A stretch of 64,000 nucleotides of DNA from Nocardia anaemiae NBRC 100462 (GCF_001612725.1 NZ_BDAZ01000017.1:1-64000); one strand, 5' to 3'. Shown: positions 44,114-55,214, numbered from the stretch's first letter. Notes: a model not told the origin generated them from the sequence alone. Numbers and translations: made by a program.

Positions 44114-45211
44114 CTAGCGCAGCCCGGTGCCACGGGCGAGTGCGGTTTCGATCAGCGTGGAAACCAATGCGCGGTAGTCGATTCCGGTCGCCTCCCACAT
44201 CCGCGGATACATGGAGATCGAGGTGAATCCTGGCATCGTATTGATCTCATTGATCACCGGGCCCCGCGCCGTGACGAAGAAGTCCACCCGCGCCAACCCT
44301 TGGCAGTCAAGCGCTTTGAACGCCCGCACCGCGAGTTCCCTGACGCTGTCGGATACTTCGTCGTCCAGCTTCGCCGGAACATCGAATTCGCAGACATCGT
44401 CCAGGTATTTGGTGTCGAAGTCGTAGAACTCCGGGGCGGCCGCATCGGCCTCCGGCATCCGGATCTCGGCGACCACACTGGCCGCCACCCGCCCGTCCGG
44501 GAATTCCAGCACGCCGCATTCGACTTCGCGTCCGACAATGCCCGCCTCCACGATCACCTTCGGATCGTGTTCGCGGGCCGTCGCGATCGCCGCGTCCAAC
44601 TCGCTCCAATCGGTGACCTTGGTGATGCCGATCGAGGAACCACCGCGCGCCGGTTTGACGAACACCGGCAGGCCGAGCAGCGCCCGATCGTCCGCGTCCA
44701 GCGTGTCGGTCCCGTGCCGCAGCACCACCTGCCGCCCGATCGGCAGCCCCTCCGCTGCGAGCAGCTTCTTGGTGAATTCTTTATCCATGCCCGCCGCGCT
44801 GGCCAGCACGCCCGGCCCCACATACGGCACACCGGCCAGTTCGAGCATGCCCTGTAGCGTGCCGTCCTCACCGAACGGGCCGTGCAGGATCGGGAACACC
44901 ACATCCACCGATCCGAGAGCCGCACTCGGATCGTCCAGCGCGACCAGCGAACCGGACCGGCTCGGATCGGCGGCCAGCGTCAACGCGGTGCCGCTGCTGT
45001 CGACCGTGGGCAGCGCATTGTCCTTGAACCCGAGCGCCGCCACCTCGGAACCACCGAGCACCCAGGCGCCGTCGCGGGTGATGCCGATGGGCACGGCCTC
45101 GTACCTTTCCGGATCGAGGTTGCGCAGCACGCTGCCAGCCGACACACACGAGACGGCGTGCTCGTTACTGCGCCCGCCGAACACCACAGCAACCCTGATC
45201 CGGTTCGTCAT
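44114..45211 (-). CDS. ddl: D-alanine-D-alanine ligase
   Basis: A 365-residue ATP-grasp ligase that makes the peptidoglycan dipeptide. [52 protein letters not shown] and [16 protein letters not shown] are the family motifs. ATG 45211 stands 7 nt after TACGGT with no ribosome site, so it is probably leaderless. gpsA lies upstream on the same strand with a 55-bp gap. Confidence 0.97.
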   Translation of the reverse strand: MTNRIRVAVVFGGRSNEHAVSCVSAGSVLRNLDPERYEAVPIGITRDGAWVLGGSEVAALGFKDNALPTVDSSGTALTLAADPSRSGSLVALDDPSAALGSVDVVFPILHGPFGEDGTLQGMLELAGVPYVGPGVLASAAGMDKEFTKKLLAAEGLPIGRQVVLRHGTDTLDADDRALLGLPVFVKPARGGSSIGITKVTDWSELDAAIATAREHDPKVIVEAGIVGREVECGVLEFPDGRVAASVVAEIRMPEADAAAPEFYDFDTKYLDDVCEFDVPAKLDDEVSDSVRELAVRAFKALDCQGLARVDFFVTARGPVINEINTMPGFTSISMYPRMWEATGIDYRALVSTLIETALARGTGLR

Positions 45212-45266
45212 GCACCGAACCGTACCCGTTATGGATGCCGAACCAACCTAGCGCCCGCGTTCGCCC

Positions 45267-46262
45267 CTATTCCGGTTTGATCCGCCGACCCAGCAGATTG
45301 TCGACCGCCTCGCGCACCGAAAGCCCCTCATGGCATACCTGGTGTACCGACGTGGTGAGCGGCATCTCGACATTGTGCGCCGCGGCGAGCGCCCGAATCG
45401 ATGTGCACGACTTCACACCCTCGGCAACCTGACCATGGGTGGCCTCCTGGGCCGCCTCCATGGACCCGCCCGCCCCGAGCACATGGCCGAACGACCGGTT
45501 GCGTGACAGCGGCGAGGTACAGGTCGCGACCAGATCGCCGACCCCGGCCAGTCCGGCCAAGGTGACCGGCTCCGCGCCGAGTGCGACACCGAGCCGAATG
45601 ATCTCGGCCAGGCCGCGGGTGATCAGGCTTGCTATCGAGTTGTCACCCAATCCCATTCCCGAGGCGATGCCGCAGGCCAGCGCGATGACGTTCTTGCACG
45701 CGCCGCCGATCTCGCAGCCGATCACATCGGTATTGGTGTAGGGCCGGAAATAGCCGTTGGCGCAGGCCTGCTGCAGTGCGACCGCTCGCGCGGCATCGGT
45801 GCACGCGATCACGGTGGCCGCGGGTTGCTCGGCCGCGATCTCCTTGGCCAGATTCGGGCCGGACAGCACCGCGATGCGGCTCTCGTCGGCACCGGTGACC
45901 GCACCGATGACCTGGCTCATCCGCAACAGCGTGCCGGTCTCGATGCCCTTGGCCAGACTCAGCATCGCGGCGTCCGGCCCGATCGAGTCCCGCCAGGTCT
46001 CGAGATTCGCCCGCAGGGATTGGGACGGAACCGCGAGCACGACGATATCGGCACCGTCGAGTGCCTCGACGTGATCGTGGGTGGCCGCCACGCTGGGTAG
46101 CTGCACATCGGGCAGATAGAACGGATTGCGATGTTCGGTAGCCAGCGCCTTGGCCACCTCGGGCCGCCTTGCCCAGATCGTGACGTCGGTTCCCGCGTCC
46201 GCCAACACCTTCGCGAACGCGGTGCCCCATGATCCCGCTCCCAGCACTGCCGCCCTCGTCAT
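45267..46262 (-). CDS. gpsA: NAD(P)H-dependent glycerol-3-phosphate dehydrogenase
   Basis: A 331-residue enzyme that reduces dihydroxyacetone phosphate for phospholipid synthesis. The N-terminal nucleotide motif [15 protein letters not shown] and the catalytic region [20 protein letters not shown] are present. It is divergent from cofC; the 43 bp between the starts hold both promoters, and no clear ribosome site precedes ATG 46262. Confidence 0.96.
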   Translation of the reverse strand: MTRAAVLGAGSWGTAFAKVLADAGTDVTIWARRPEVAKALATEHRNPFYLPDVQLPSVAATHDHVEALDGADIVVLAVPSQSLRANLETWRDSIGPDAAMLSLAKGIETGTLLRMSQVIGAVTGADESRIAVLSGPNLAKEIAAEQPAATVIACTDAARAVALQQACANGYFRPYTNTDVIGCEIGGACKNVIALACGIASGMGLGDNSIASLITRGLAEIIRLGVALGAEPVTLAGLAGVGDLVATCTSPLSRNRSFGHVLGAGGSMEAAQEATHGQVAEGVKSCTSIRALAAAHNVEMPLTTSVHQVCHEGLSVREAVDNLLGRRIKPE

Positions 46263-46305
46263 CTGCCCAATATGCCATGGAACGACTCATGGAAGTATCA
46301 AGACC

Positions 46306-46995
46306 ATGCATGCGCTGCACGCCGTGATCGCGGTCAAGAGCCTCGATCGCGCCAAGAGCCGCCTGGCCGATCGACTGCGCCCGGAATACCGGGCCCGGCT
46401 GGTGCTCGCCATGCTCGCCGACACCGTGTCCGCCGCTGTCGCGGTTCCACGGATCACGTCGGTCACCGTGGTGACCCCGGATCCGGTCGTCGCCGACCTG
46501 GCGCGCACGCTCGGCGCGGTGGTCCATCCCGAACCTCGCCGCGTGATCGACGCGACCGATCCGGACGGCCTGAACACCGCGCTCACCGACGCCGCCGACG
46601 CATTGCGGCACCGGCACGGCCCGGCCGAACTGCTGGCCCTGCAGGCGGATCTGCCCGCCCTGCGTCCCGACGAACTCTCGGACATGCTGACCACCGCGCC
46701 CGAGGGCGTTCGATCGGTCGTCGTCGACCACGCGGGCAGCGGCACGGCCGCGCTGGTGGTCCGCGATACCGTCGCCCCGCTGGATCCGCGCTTCGGCCCC
46801 GGTTCTGCGCGTCGGCACATCGCCGCGGGCGCGGTCGACCTGCACGGTGACTGGCCCGGATTGCGGCTCGACGTCGATACCGCCGAGGATCTGGACCGCG
46901 CCGTCGAACTCGGCGCGGGCGATGCGACAGGTGCTGTCCTGCACGACATCGGTTGGCCGATTCGCGTTCACGAGCGGGTACGCCGGGTGTGCTAG
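46306..46995 (+). CDS. cofC: CofC/FbiD, guanylyltransferase of coenzyme F420 synthesis
   Basis: A 229-residue nucleotidyltransferase beginning MHALHAVIAVKSLDRAKSRL, with QADLPALRPDEL and LRLDVDTAEDLDRA. In mycobacteria FbiD uses phosphoenolpyruvate and GTP to make the activated precursor for F420. The position before ppk1 is the same as Rv2983. ATG 46306 has GGAAG about 10 nt upstream. Confidence 0.92.
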   Translation: MHALHAVIAVKSLDRAKSRLADRLRPEYRARLVLAMLADTVSAAVAVPRITSVTVVTPDPVVADLARTLGAVVHPEPRRVIDATDPDGLNTALTDAADALRHRHGPAELLALQADLPALRPDELSDMLTTAPEGVRSVVVDHAGSGTAALVVRDTVAPLDPRFGPGSARRHIAAGAVDLHGDWPGLRLDVDTAEDLDRAVELGAGDATGAVLHDIGWPIRVHERVRRVC

Positions 46996-47079
46996 CCGGT
47001 CGCCACATCCGGCGTGATACGCACGGCAATGATGCTGTCGGGCTGCACACGGCCCGGTTCGTAAGGGATGATCGTTGAC

Positions 47080-47156
47080 GTGAGTGAGCGAAGCAAGCGA
47101 TCCAGGAACCAGCGTGCGTCGCGCATGTCGGTGCCGCGTGCCAGCGAGGCGCGGGC
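47080..47156 (+). repeat. Leader repeat, copy 1 (before ppk1)
   Basis: This 77-bp element starts GTGAGTGAGCGAAGCAAGCG and ends GCCAGCGAGGCGCGGGC, directly before the ppk1 ATG. A second copy precedes mutT1 at 49313-49391. Here it is itself an open frame of 26 codons from GTG 47080, starting [20 protein letters not shown], whose TGA overlaps the ppk1 ATG (ATGA), so it could act as a translated leader. Confidence 0.6.
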
Positions 47157-49316
47157 ATGAGCGATATCGAAACCGTCAAACAGCAAGTGCTGCCGACCGC
47201 ACTGCCCGCCGCGACACCACCTGCCGAGGATGTCGGCTCGCAGCGGTTGCCACGTGATCGCTACCTGAACCGCGAACTCAGTTGGCTCGACTTCAACACC
47301 CGAGTGCTCGCGCTTGCCGAGGACGCGTCGCTGCCACTGTTGGAGCGCGCGAAATTCCTCGCGATCTTCGCCTCGAATCTGGACGAGTTCTATATGGTCC
47401 GCGTCGCGGGCCTCAAACGCCGTGCTGAGACCGGACTTTCGGTGCGTTCGGCCGACGGCCGTTCGCCCACTGAGCAATTGGAGTTGATCACGGCGCGCGC
47501 CCAGGAGATCGCCGACCGGCATGCCCGCGTCTTCCTCGACTCGGTATTGCCCGCGCTGACCGCGGAGGGCATTTCCGTCATCGATTGGTCCGATCTGGAT
47601 GACGATGAGCGCCAACGACTCTCGGGCTACTTCCAGGATCAGGTCTTTCCGGTGCTCACCCCGCTCGCGGTGGATCCGGCGCACCCGTTCCCCTACATCA
47701 GCGGCCTCAGTCTCAACCTCGCGGTGACGGTGAGGGATGCCTCCACCGGCGGCGAGCATTTCGCCCGCGTCAAGGTGCCCGACAACGTCGATCGCTTCAT
47801 TCGCGTGCGGCGCACCGATTCCGGCTCCGCGGTCGCGGCCTTCCTGCCGATGGAAGCACTGATCGCCGCGCACCTCGATCTGCTGTTCCCGGGTATGAAG
47901 GTGGTCGAACACCACTCGTTCCGGATCACCCGCAATGCCGATTTCGAGGTCGACGAGGATCGCGACGAGGATCTGCTGCAGGCGCTGGAACGCGAACTCG
48001 CCCGTCGCCGCTTCGGTTCGCCGGTTCGACTAGAGGTCTCCGACGATATGACCGAGCACATGCTCGATCTGCTGCTGCGCGAGCTCGAGGTCGATCCCGG
48101 CGATGTGATCCAGGTGCCCGGTCTGCTCGACCTGTCCTGCCTATGGCAGGTGTACGGCGTGGACCGGCCCAATCTCAAGGACGCACCATATGTGCCCGCG
48201 ACGCCGCCCGCGTTCGGCGAGCGCGAAACCCCGCGCAATGTCTTCCAGGCATTGCGCGAGGGCGATGTGCTGGTGCACCACCCCTACGACTCGTTTTCCA
48301 CCAGCGTGCAGCGCTTCATCGAACAGGCCGCCGCCGACCCGCAGGTACTCGCGATCAAGCAGACGCTGTACCGCACCTCCGGTGACTCCCCGATCGTGAA
48401 CGCGCTCATCGACGCGGCCGAGGCGGGTAAACAGGTCGTCGCGCTGGTCGAGATCAAGGCCCGCTTCGATGAACAGGCCAACATCAAATGGGCCCGCGCG
48501 CTGGAGCAGGCGGGCGTGCATGTGGTCTACGGCCTGATCGGCCTCAAGACGCACTGCAAGACCTGCCTGGTGGTGCGCCGCGAGGGTTCGACCATCCGCC
48601 GCTACTGCCATATCGGCACCGGCAACTACAACCCGAAGACCGCACGTCTCTACGAGGACGTCGGGTTGCTCACCGCCGCACCGGAAATCGGCGCCGATCT
48701 GACCGATCTGTTCAATTCGCTGACCGGTTACTCGCGAAAGGCCAACTACCGCAACTTGCTTGTCGCACCGCAGGGTGTGCGCGCCGGGATCATCGAACGG
48801 ATCCAGCGCGAGATCGAGCTGGCACAGCAGGGCGTCCCGGCGCGAATCCGGATGAAGGCCAATGCAATTGTCGACGAGCAAGTCATCGACGCGCTCTACC
48901 GAGCTTCTCAGGCCGGTGTACAGGTGCAGATCGTGGTGCGCGGCATCTGCGGTCTGCGTCCCGGCGTCGAGGGAATGAGCGACAACATCGAGGTGCGCTC
49001 GATTCTCGGTCGCTTCCTGGAGCATTCGCGGATCATGCACTTCCAGGCACAGGACCAATACTGGATCGGTAGCGCCGACATGATGCACCGGAATCTGGAC
49101 CGGCGCGTCGAAGTCATGGCGCAGGTGAAGGATCCGAAGCTGTGCGAGCAACTGGGCTCGGTATTCGACTCCGCCCTGTATCCGACGACCCGCTGCTGGG
49201 TACTCCAGGACGACGGCAGCTGGCATGCCTCGCCCGACGGTGCCGATCGCAACGGCGTCGAGGTGCGTGACCACCAGCAATTCATGATGCGAGTGCGGAG
49301 ACCGGATCAGCAGTGA
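47157..49316 (+). CDS. ppk1: Polyphosphate kinase 1
   Basis: A 719-residue PPK1 that makes polyphosphate from [17 protein letters not shown] opens the N domain; [10 protein letters not shown] contains the autophosphorylated His and [21 protein letters not shown] the second catalytic region. The start is ATG 47157, overlapping the stop of the short leader frame. Its stop lies in the second copy of the leader repeat. MutT1 and PPK1 genes are adjacent in mycobacteria too. Confidence 0.96.
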   Translation: MSDIETVKQQVLPTALPAATPPAEDVGSQRLPRDRYLNRELSWLDFNTRVLALAEDASLPLLERAKFLAIFASNLDEFYMVRVAGLKRRAETGLSVRSADGRSPTEQLELITARAQEIADRHARVFLDSVLPALTAEGISVIDWSDLDDDERQRLSGYFQDQVFPVLTPLAVDPAHPFPYISGLSLNLAVTVRDASTGGEHFARVKVPDNVDRFIRVRRTDSGSAVAAFLPMEALIAAHLDLLFPGMKVVEHHSFRITRNADFEVDEDRDEDLLQALERELARRRFGSPVRLEVSDDMTEHMLDLLLRELEVDPGDVIQVPGLLDLSCLWQVYGVDRPNLKDAPYVPATPPAFGERETPRNVFQALREGDVLVHHPYDSFSTSVQRFIEQAAADPQVLAIKQTLYRTSGDSPIVNALIDAAEAGKQVVALVEIKARFDEQANIKWARALEQAGVHVVYGLIGLKTHCKTCLVVRREGSTIRRYCHIGTGNYNPKTARLYEDVGLLTAAPEIGADLTDLFNSLTGYSRKANYRNLLVAPQGVRAGIIERIQREIELAQQGVPARIRMKANAIVDEQVIDALYRASQAGVQVQIVVRGICGLRPGVEGMSDNIEVRSILGRFLEHSRIMHFQAQDQYWIGSADMMHRNLDRRVEVMAQVKDPKLCEQLGSVFDSALYPTTRCWVLQDDGSWHASPDGADRNGVEVRDHQQFMMRVRRPDQQ

Positions 49317-49391
49317 GCGAGCGCAGCGAGTGAAGCATCAATACAGCGCGCAATCGTGTACGACGGAGCCGAGCGCCAGCGAGGCACAGTC
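49313..49391 (+). repeat. Leader repeat, copy 2 (before mutT1)
   Basis: This 79-bp element starts GTGAGCGAGCGCAGCGAG and ends GCCAGCGAGGCACAGTC, matching the ppk1 leader in both ends, length and order. Its first bases provide the ppk1 stop codon. From GTG 49356 it is open in frame with mutT1. Confidence 0.6.
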
Positions 49392-50360
49392 GTGAGCGGT
49401 ACGACGGGATACGAAATGAACGGGGGACCGTTCTGGGATCCCCGGGTAACAGCCAACATTCACGCCGCCGGTGCGGTGCTGTGGCGCAGAGCCGCCGCAG
49501 GTTCCGGTGCCATCGAGATCGCCGTGGTACACCGGCCCAAGTATCAGGATTGGTCGCTGCCGAAAGGCAAACTCGATCCAGGGGAGACGCCAGTGCTCGC
49601 CGCCGTGCGTGAGGTCCGCGAGGAAACCGGCCTCGATTGCCGCCTCGGCCGCTATCTCGGGCACGTCACCTATCCGATACCGGGGCACCGGAAACTCAAG
49701 CGGGTCGACTATTGGGCCGCCGAGGTCTCCGGCGGTGAATTCAGCGCCAATTCCGAGGTCGATGTGCTGTCCTGGCACACCTTGGACCGGGTGATGGACC
49801 AGTTGTCGTATCCGATGGACCGACAGGTGATGCGCGCCTTCATCCGCCTGCCCGCGGCCACCGCCACACTGCTCGTGGTGCGGCACGCCAAGGCGGGCAG
49901 CAGGCACCGGTTCGACGGTCCGGACGAACAGCGCCCACTGGAGCGGGCCGGTCGGGCCCAAGCCGTGGCGCTGGTCCCGAATCTGCTGGCATTCGGTGCA
50001 TCCGAGATCTATTCGGCCGATCCGGAGCGCTGCGTCCAGACGATGGAACCGCTGGCCGAGAAACTCGGCGCACCCATCAACATCGAACCGGATTTCTCCG
50101 AAACCGCTTATGCCGCAGCGCCGGACAAGGCTCGACAACGCGCCGTCGCACTGGTGTCGGATCATGCGGTGCGCGTTCTGTGCAGTCAGGGCAAGGTAAT
50201 TCCGGATCTGCTGCGCTGGTGGGCCGATCGGGACGGCATTGCGCTGCCGTCCGCGCGTAACCGCAAGGGCAGTGTGTGGGTGCTGTCGTTCGCCTCGGGT
50301 CGACTGGTCGCCGCCGACCACCTCGACCGGTCACTATCGGACGCCATCGTCAAATCCTGA
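49392..50360 (+). CDS. mutT1: MutT1, Nudix hydrolase fused to histidine phosphatase
   Basis: A 322-residue two-domain protein. The Nudix domain (about 25-160) has [20 protein letters not shown] followed by TGL. The C-terminal histidine-phosphatase domain (about 165-320) has [15 protein letters not shown]. Mycobacterial MutT1 hydrolyses 8-oxo-GTP products and dinucleoside polyphosphates. The start may be GTG 49392 (in the leader repeat) or ATG 49416 (MNGGPFWDP), which has GGGA at 6 nt. It converges on hupB. Confidence 0.92.
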   Translation: MSGTTGYEMNGGPFWDPRVTANIHAAGAVLWRRAAAGSGAIEIAVVHRPKYQDWSLPKGKLDPGETPVLAAVREVREETGLDCRLGRYLGHVTYPIPGHRKLKRVDYWAAEVSGGEFSANSEVDVLSWHTLDRVMDQLSYPMDRQVMRAFIRLPAATATLLVVRHAKAGSRHRFDGPDEQRPLERAGRAQAVALVPNLLAFGASEIYSADPERCVQTMEPLAEKLGAPINIEPDFSETAYAAAPDKARQRAVALVSDHAVRVLCSQGKVIPDLLRWWADRDGIALPSARNRKGSVWVLSFASGRLVAADHLDRSLSDAIVKS

Positions 50361-50441
50361 CACGCGGTCGAGTTCTGCCGTTCCGGGAGACACCAACCGT
50401 CATACGGTCGCTTCTCGACACCCGACCCGGGCGCAGAGAGC

Positions 50442-50477
50442 CGAAACGGCCCCGAGGCGAACCTCGGGGCCGTTTCG
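50442..50477. terminator. Bidirectional terminator between mutT1 and hupB
   Basis: A perfect 16-bp stem with a CGAA loop, stems 50442-50457 and 50462-50477. AAA and TTT lie inside the stem ends, so both strands have a short T run in the 3' arm. It is placed between converging genes. Confidence 0.85.
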
Positions 50478-50542
50478 AGTCGGTACTGCGGGTGATCCCG
50501 CCTAGCGGAGCCGAACCACCCGGTGGCACTGCACCTTCAGCG

Positions 50543-51184
50543 TCAGCGCGCGCGCCGGGCCGGAGCCTTCTTGGCCGCGGTCTTCTTCGCGGGCGCCTTC
50601 TTCGCCACCGTCTTCTTGGCGGCGGTGGTCTTGGCCGCCGTCGTCGACTTCTTGGCCGCTGTCGCCTTCTTGGCGGCGGTCTTCTTGGCGGGTGCCTTCT
50701 TCGCGGCCGTCTTGGTGGCAGTTGCCTTGCGCGCCGTCGTCTTTGCCGGGGCCTTCTTGGCCGCCGTCTTCTTCGCGGGCGCCTTGGTGGCGGTCGTCTT
50801 CTTGGCGGCGGTCTTCTTCGCCGCTGTCTTCTTCGCGGCCGCCTTCTTGGCTGCCACCGGTGCATTCGCGCCGCGCTTTACCGCAGGGCCGCTCGCGGTC
50901 AGCTTCTGCTTACCCGCGATGACGGCTTTGAACTGCGCGCCCGGACGGAACGCGGGCACCGAAGTGGGCTTCACCTTCACGGTTTCGCCGGTACGCGGGT
51001 TCCGCGCGACGCGAGCCGCACGCTTACGCTGTTCGAACACACCGAATCCGGTGATTGTGACGCTCTGACCCTTGTGCACCGCGCGCACGATGGTGTCGAC
51101 CACATGCTCGACTGCCGCGGTGGCCGTGCGCCTGTCCGTACCCAACTTTTCGGTCAGAACGTCGATCAGTTCCGCCTTGTTCAT
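50543..51184 (-). CDS. hupB: HupB, HU protein with Lys/Ala-rich tail
   Basis: A 213-residue nucleoid protein. The first 90 residues are a complete HU fold ([40 protein letters not shown]). The rest is a histone-H1-like tail of AAKK, PAKK and TAKK repeats, which binds DNA non-specifically. ATG 51184 has GGAGG 6 nt upstream. The tail's repeated codons make this an internal repeat tract on the DNA level. Confidence 0.96.
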   Translation of the reverse strand: MNKAELIDVLTEKLGTDRRTATAAVEHVVDTIVRAVHKGQSVTITGFGVFEQRKRAARVARNPRTGETVKVKPTSVPAFRPGAQFKAVIAGKQKLTASGPAVKRGANAPVAAKKAAAKKTAAKKTAAKKTTATKAPAKKTAAKKAPAKTTARKATATKTAAKKAPAKKTAAKKATAAKKSTTAAKTTAAKKTVAKKAPAKKTAAKKAPARRAR

Positions 51185-51223
51185 TGAATCCTCCGCAGAC
51201 TAATGGCCCGTCGTCGGACCGAC

Positions 51224-51253
51224 TAGGTACCACGGTAAACCCACTTTGGGCAA
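51224..51253 (-). promoter_or_regulatory. Possible hupB promoter
   Basis: Read leftward: TTGCCC (51253-51248) and TACCTA (51229-51224) with an 18-bp spacer, 40 bp before the hupB start. Confidence 0.35.
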
Positions 51254-51340
51254 GAGTCTATGTGCCACGCCAAAATTCATGTGGTTTAGCACACGTCCAG
51301 CTACCGCCCCAAGGCGAACTCAGCTATCGCTACCGGGTGA

Positions 51341-51949
51341 TTACGCCTGCGAAATATGCGCCGGAAGGGTTGTGGGTTTCCAACTTGGCCTTGCCTTTTC
51401 GAACTCGCCGATGACGTCACTACGCCGCAGTGTCAGCCCGATGTCGTCCAATCCTTCGAGCAGACGCCACCGTGTGTAGTCATCAATATCGAACGGCAAC
51501 ACGACGGTTCCGGCCGTCACAGTGCGTGCCTCGAGGTCTACTACCAATTCGAGACCGGGCTGTTCCTCGAGCAACTTCCAGAGCATTTCGACATCGTTCT
51601 GTGACATCTGCGCGGCCAACAGTCCACCCTTACCCGCATTGCCGCGGAAGATGTCGGCGAAGCGCGCGGAGATGACGACTCGAAAGCCGTAGTCCGACAG
51701 TGCCCAAACCGCGTGTTCGCGGGAGGATCCGGTGCCGAAGTCCGGACCGGCCACCAGCACACTGCCCCGCTTATACGGTTCGGTGTTCAGAATGAAGTCC
51801 GGATCCGATCGCCATGCTGCGAACAGTCCGTCCTCGAATCCCGTTCGCGTCACCCGCTTCAGGTACACGGCCGGAATGATCTGATCGGTGTCGACATTGG
51901 ATCGGCGCAGCGGCACGCCGATCCCCTTGTGCACGGTGAAGGCTTCCAT
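51341..51949 (-). CDS. leuD: 3-isopropylmalate dehydratase small subunit
   Basis: A 202-residue swivel-domain subunit of the leucine-pathway isomerase. [20 protein letters not shown] and [17 protein letters not shown] are the family motifs. AGGAGA lies about 8 nt before ATG 51949. It follows leuC after 118 bp containing a hairpin. Confidence 0.97.
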   Translation of the reverse strand: MEAFTVHKGIGVPLRRSNVDTDQIIPAVYLKRVTRTGFEDGLFAAWRSDPDFILNTEPYKRGSVLVAGPDFGTGSSREHAVWALSDYGFRVVISARFADIFRGNAGKGGLLAAQMSQNDVEMLWKLLEEQPGLELVVDLEARTVTAGTVVLPFDIDDYTRWRLLEGLDDIGLTLRRSDVIGEFEKARPSWKPTTLPAHISQA

Positions 51950-52034
51950 TTGCTGATTCTCCTAGGGTCATTAGACGATTTGGGCCAGCCGTTTCGAACG
52001 ACCTGCAAGCGGTCAGCCGCGACCGGAACAACGA

Positions 52035-52068
52035 ATCGGCGCGGACACAACGGCGTCCGCGCGCCGAT
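52035..52068 (-). promoter_or_regulatory. Hairpin in the leuC-leuD gap
   Basis: Arms 52035-52046 and 52055-52068 pair over 12 bp with a 2-nt bulge; the stem begins at the leuC stop codon. It could stop part of the transcripts or fix the leuC 3' end, leaving leuD at a lower level. Confidence 0.5.
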
Positions 52069-53489
52069 CAGTCCAGATCCGCGGGCGAGGACAAGGTGCC
52101 GCGGACCGCCGTCGCGGCCGCTACGAGCGGGGAAACCAGGTGTGTACGGCCACCTTTGCCCTGCCGACCCTCGAAGTTACGGTTCGAAGTCGAGGCGCAA
52201 CGCTGACCCGGCGCGAGCTGATCGGGATTCATTCCCAAGCACATCGAGCAGCCCGCCTGACGCCATTCGGCGCCCGCCGCAGTGAAAATCTCGCCCAGTC
52301 CTTCTTTTTCCGCCTGGGCACGTACCCGCATAGATCCCGGTACAACCAACATTCGCACCCCGTCGGCGACGCGGCGGCCCTTCAAAATCCCGGCCACCGC
52401 ACGCAAATCCTCGATGCGTCCGTTGGTGCACGAACCGACGAATACGGCGTCGACCGATACATCACGAAGTGGAGTACCGGGCTCCAAATCCATGTATCGC
52501 AACGCTTTCTCCGCGGACTCGCGGGCCGTCTCGTCGGTAATCTGCGCGGGATCGGGCACCTGCTCGCCCAGTGGCGCACCCTGTCCCGGGTTGGTACCCC
52601 AGGTGACGAACGGGGTCAGCGAAGCGGCGTCGATGTGCACCTCGGCGTCGAAAACCGCGCCCTCATCGGTCTGGAGCGCCTCCCAGGCGGCCACTGCGGC
52701 ATCCCAGTCGGCTCCCTGCGGCGCGTGCGGGCGTCCTTTGAGGAATTCATAGGTGGTTTCGTCAGGAGCGATCATGCCTGCCCGCGCGCCCGCCTCGATC
52801 GACATGTTGCAGATCGTCATTCGCGCCTCCATCGACATGGCGCGAATGGCCTCGCCGCGATACTCGAGCACATAGCCCTGACCGCCGCCGGTACCGATCT
52901 GGGCGATGACAGCCAGAATCAGGTCCTTACTCGTGACACCGGGCGGCAATTGACCGTCGACGGTGATCGCCATGGTCTTGAACGGGCGCAGCGAGAGTGT
53001 CTGCGTGGCAAGGACGTGTTCGACCTCGCTGGTGCCGATGCCCATGGCCAGCGCGCCGAACGCGCCGTGCGTGGAAGTGTGGCTATCGCCGCACACCACC
53101 GTCATTCCGGGCTGAGTCAGACCCAATTGCGGCCCGACGACGTGCACGATGCCCTGATCCAGATCCCCCATCGGATGCAGGCGCACACCGAATTCCACGC
53201 AATTGCGGCGCAGCGTCTCGACCTGGGTGCGCGAAATGGGGTCGGCGATCGGCTTATCGATATCGATCGTCGGGACATTGTGGTCCTCGGTCGCGATGGT
53301 GAGATCGGGACGACGCACCGGACGGCCCGCGGCGCGGAGTCCGTCGAAGGCCTGCGGGCTGGTCACCTCGTGTACGAGGTGCAGATCGATGTAGATCAGA
53401 TCGGGCTCCCGCGAGGCGCCCTCGCCCTCTCCGCGGGCGACGACGTGCTGCTCCCACACCTTCTCGGCCAGTGTGCGGCGCTCGGCCAT
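52068..53489 (-). CDS. leuC: 3-isopropylmalate dehydratase large subunit
   Basis: A 473-residue aconitase-family subunit that binds a [4Fe-4S] cluster through [15 protein letters not shown] and [31 protein letters not shown] is the usual start region. AAAGGTGA precedes ATG 53489. It is divergent from an IclR regulator with 148 bp between. Confidence 0.97.
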   Translation of the reverse strand: MAERRTLAEKVWEQHVVARGEGEGASREPDLIYIDLHLVHEVTSPQAFDGLRAAGRPVRRPDLTIATEDHNVPTIDIDKPIADPISRTQVETLRRNCVEFGVRLHPMGDLDQGIVHVVGPQLGLTQPGMTVVCGDSHTSTHGAFGALAMGIGTSEVEHVLATQTLSLRPFKTMAITVDGQLPPGVTSKDLILAVIAQIGTGGGQGYVLEYRGEAIRAMSMEARMTICNMSIEAGARAGMIAPDETTYEFLKGRPHAPQGADWDAAVAAWEALQTDEGAVFDAEVHIDAASLTPFVTWGTNPGQGAPLGEQVPDPAQITDETARESAEKALRYMDLEPGTPLRDVSVDAVFVGSCTNGRIEDLRAVAGILKGRRVADGVRMLVVPGSMRVRAQAEKEGLGEIFTAAGAEWRQAGCSMCLGMNPDQLAPGQRCASTSNRNFEGRQGKGGRTHLVSPLVAAATAVRGTLSSPADLD

Positions 53490-53625
53490 TCTCGATCACC
53501 TTTCCGACGAGCAACCGAGTTACGCGATCCGGGCTGAGGCGCGCACACGGCTGCACAAGTTTTGACTGTTCCGACGCGTCCGGAGCGAGCAGACCGTTGA
53601 GTGGCTTTCTCAATATCCGAGACGC

Positions 53626-53631
53626 TAATAT
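53626..53631 (+). promoter_or_regulatory. -10 hexamer of the leaderless iclR gene
   Basis: TAATAT ends 6 nt before ATG 53638. No ribosome site is present. The transcript should start at the ATG. Confidence 0.6.
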
Positions 53632-53637
53632 CGTTCT

Positions 53638-54339
53638 ATGAGACAGCATAGCGGTATCGGCGTCCTCGACAAAGCGGTGTCAGTGTTATATGCCGTCGCA
53701 GAACATCCCTGCGGTCTCAATGAGCTGTGCACCCGCACCGGCCTGCCCCGGGCCACCGCCCATCGGCTTGCCGTCGGGCTCGAGGTACACCGACTGCTCG
53801 CCCGCGACAACAACGGGCTCTGGCGGCCCGGGCCCGCCCTCGCCGAACTCGCCGCCGGGGCCACCGATCCACTGCACGAGGCCGCCGCGGCCATTCTCCC
53901 GCGTCTGCGCGAGATCACCGGCGAGAGCGTTCAGATCTATTGCCGAGACGGCAATGCGCGGGTCTGCATCGCCGCCCTGGAACCGCCCGTCGGCCTGCGC
54001 GACACCGTTCCGATCGGGGCCCGGCTGCCGCTCACCGCGGGTTCGGCGGCGAAGGTGCTGGTCGCCTGGGCGGATCCGGAATTGCAGCGCATCATCCTGG
54101 CCGATGCCGTCTTCGGGGAGCGGGCGCTGGCCGAGGTCCGCAAGCGCGGCTGGGCCCAGAGCGCCGCCGAGCGGGCCAGCGGTGTGGCCAGCGTCTCCGC
54201 ACCCGTGCGCGACGCCGCGGGCCATGTCGTCGCGGCCGTCTCGGTATCCGGACCGATCGATCGCATGGGCCGCAGGCCGGGCGCGCGCTGGGCGGCCGAC
54301 CTGGTCGCCGCCGCGGACGCACTGCACAAGCGGCTGTAA
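53638..54339 (+). CDS. IclR-family regulator, probable leuCD regulator (NdgR-like)
   Basis: A 233-residue IclR protein with an N-terminal winged helix (about 5-60, LCTRTGLPRATAHRLAVGLE) and an effector domain (about 75-230; LPLTAGSAAKVLVAW, GVASVSAPVRDAAGHVVAAV). It is divergent from leuC, the same arrangement as Rv2989 and as NdgR in Streptomyces, which activates leuCD. Control of leucine genes is therefore expected but not shown. The start is fixed by the -10 box 6 nt upstream. Confidence 0.9.
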   Translation: MRQHSGIGVLDKAVSVLYAVAEHPCGLNELCTRTGLPRATAHRLAVGLEVHRLLARDNNGLWRPGPALAELAAGATDPLHEAAAAILPRLREITGESVQIYCRDGNARVCIAALEPPVGLRDTVPIGARLPLTAGSAAKVLVAWADPELQRIILADAVFGERALAEVRKRGWAQSAAERASGVASVSAPVRDAAGHVVAAVSVSGPIDRMGRRPGARWAADLVAAADALHKRL

Positions 54340-54374
54340 CGCGTTATAGTTTCGAACCTCTAAAGTTGGTGCGC

Positions 54375-54875
54375 ATGGGAGTAAACCAACGGGCGCAGAT
54401 CGTCATGTCCGACGCCGAGATTTCCGAATTCCTGCAGCGCAGCCGCATCGCGACGCTGGCAACCATCGGCCCGAACGGCGCACCGCACCTGACCGCGATG
54501 TGGTACGGCCTGATCGACGGCGAGATCTGGTTCGAGACCAAAGCCAAATCGCAAAAAGCGGTGAACCTGCGCCGCGATCCCCGCGTAACCTGCATGGTCG
54601 AGGCGGGCCAGACCTACGACCAGTTGCGCGGCGTCTCCATCGAGGGCCATGCCGAGATCATCGATGATCCGGAGAAGCTCTTCGCCGTCGGAGTGAGCGT
54701 CTGGGAGCGCTACACCGGCCCCTACAGCGAAGAGGTTCGCCCGCTCGTCGAGCAGATGCTCAACAAGCGCATAGCGGTCCGCGTGGTCCCGGACCGCCTG
54801 CGCAGCTGGGACCACCGCAAACTCGGCCTCCCCCAACTCCCGTTGGGCGGCACCACCGCCCAACCCCTCGATTGA
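54375..54875 (+). CDS. PPOX-class (split-barrel) flavin/F420-dependent protein
   Basis: A 166-residue split-barrel protein: IATLATIGPNGAPHLTAMWY, EIWFETKAKSQKAVNLRRDP and RVTCMVEAGQTYDQLRGVSI. It corresponds to Rv2991 in place and size. Members use FMN or F420; the cofactor is not decided here. ATG 54375 follows TAAAGT by 8 nt with no ribosome site, so a leaderless start is possible. Confidence 0.85.
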   Translation: MGVNQRAQIVMSDAEISEFLQRSRIATLATIGPNGAPHLTAMWYGLIDGEIWFETKAKSQKAVNLRRDPRVTCMVEAGQTYDQLRGVSIEGHAEIIDDPEKLFAVGVSVWERYTGPYSEEVRPLVEQMLNKRIAVRVVPDRLRSWDHRKLGLPQLPLGGTTAQPLD

Positions 54876-55006
54876 TCGCGCCACGCGGGCAAAATCCCCC
54901 TGACACGCCCGGTGCGGCACAGTAGCGTCAATCTTGTTCGACCCGAATCGGCAGCGCGGCGACGCCCCCGTGGCGCGCCACCCGGCCGCGACGACGAGGA
55001 GCAGAC

Positions 55007-55201
55007 ATGGCGGAAGCGGAAAGTTCCAACGGCAAGGTGGCACCGAGCACCGAGGACGTCAAACGCAAGTTCAAGGAAGCCCTGGAGCGCAAAAACCAGC
55101 ACCACGCCAAGTCGAACGACCACCTCGACGGCCGCTCCAAAGCAACCTCCGCCCACGGCAACGCCAGCCACAAGCGAGAATTCCGCCGCAAGAGCGGATA
55201 G
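55007..55201 (+). CDS. DUF5302 protein
   Basis: A 64-residue basic, hydrophilic protein: VKRKFKEALERKNQHHAKSN and the end HKREFRRKSG. This matches DUF5302, a small actinobacterial family of unknown function. GAGGAG lies about 7 nt before ATG 55007, and a terminator follows 13 bp after the stop. Confidence 0.85.
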   Translation: MAEAESSNGKVAPSTEDVKRKFKEALERKNQHHAKSNDHLDGRSKATSAHGNASHKREFRRKSG

Positions 55202-55214
55202 GCACACCCCCAGC

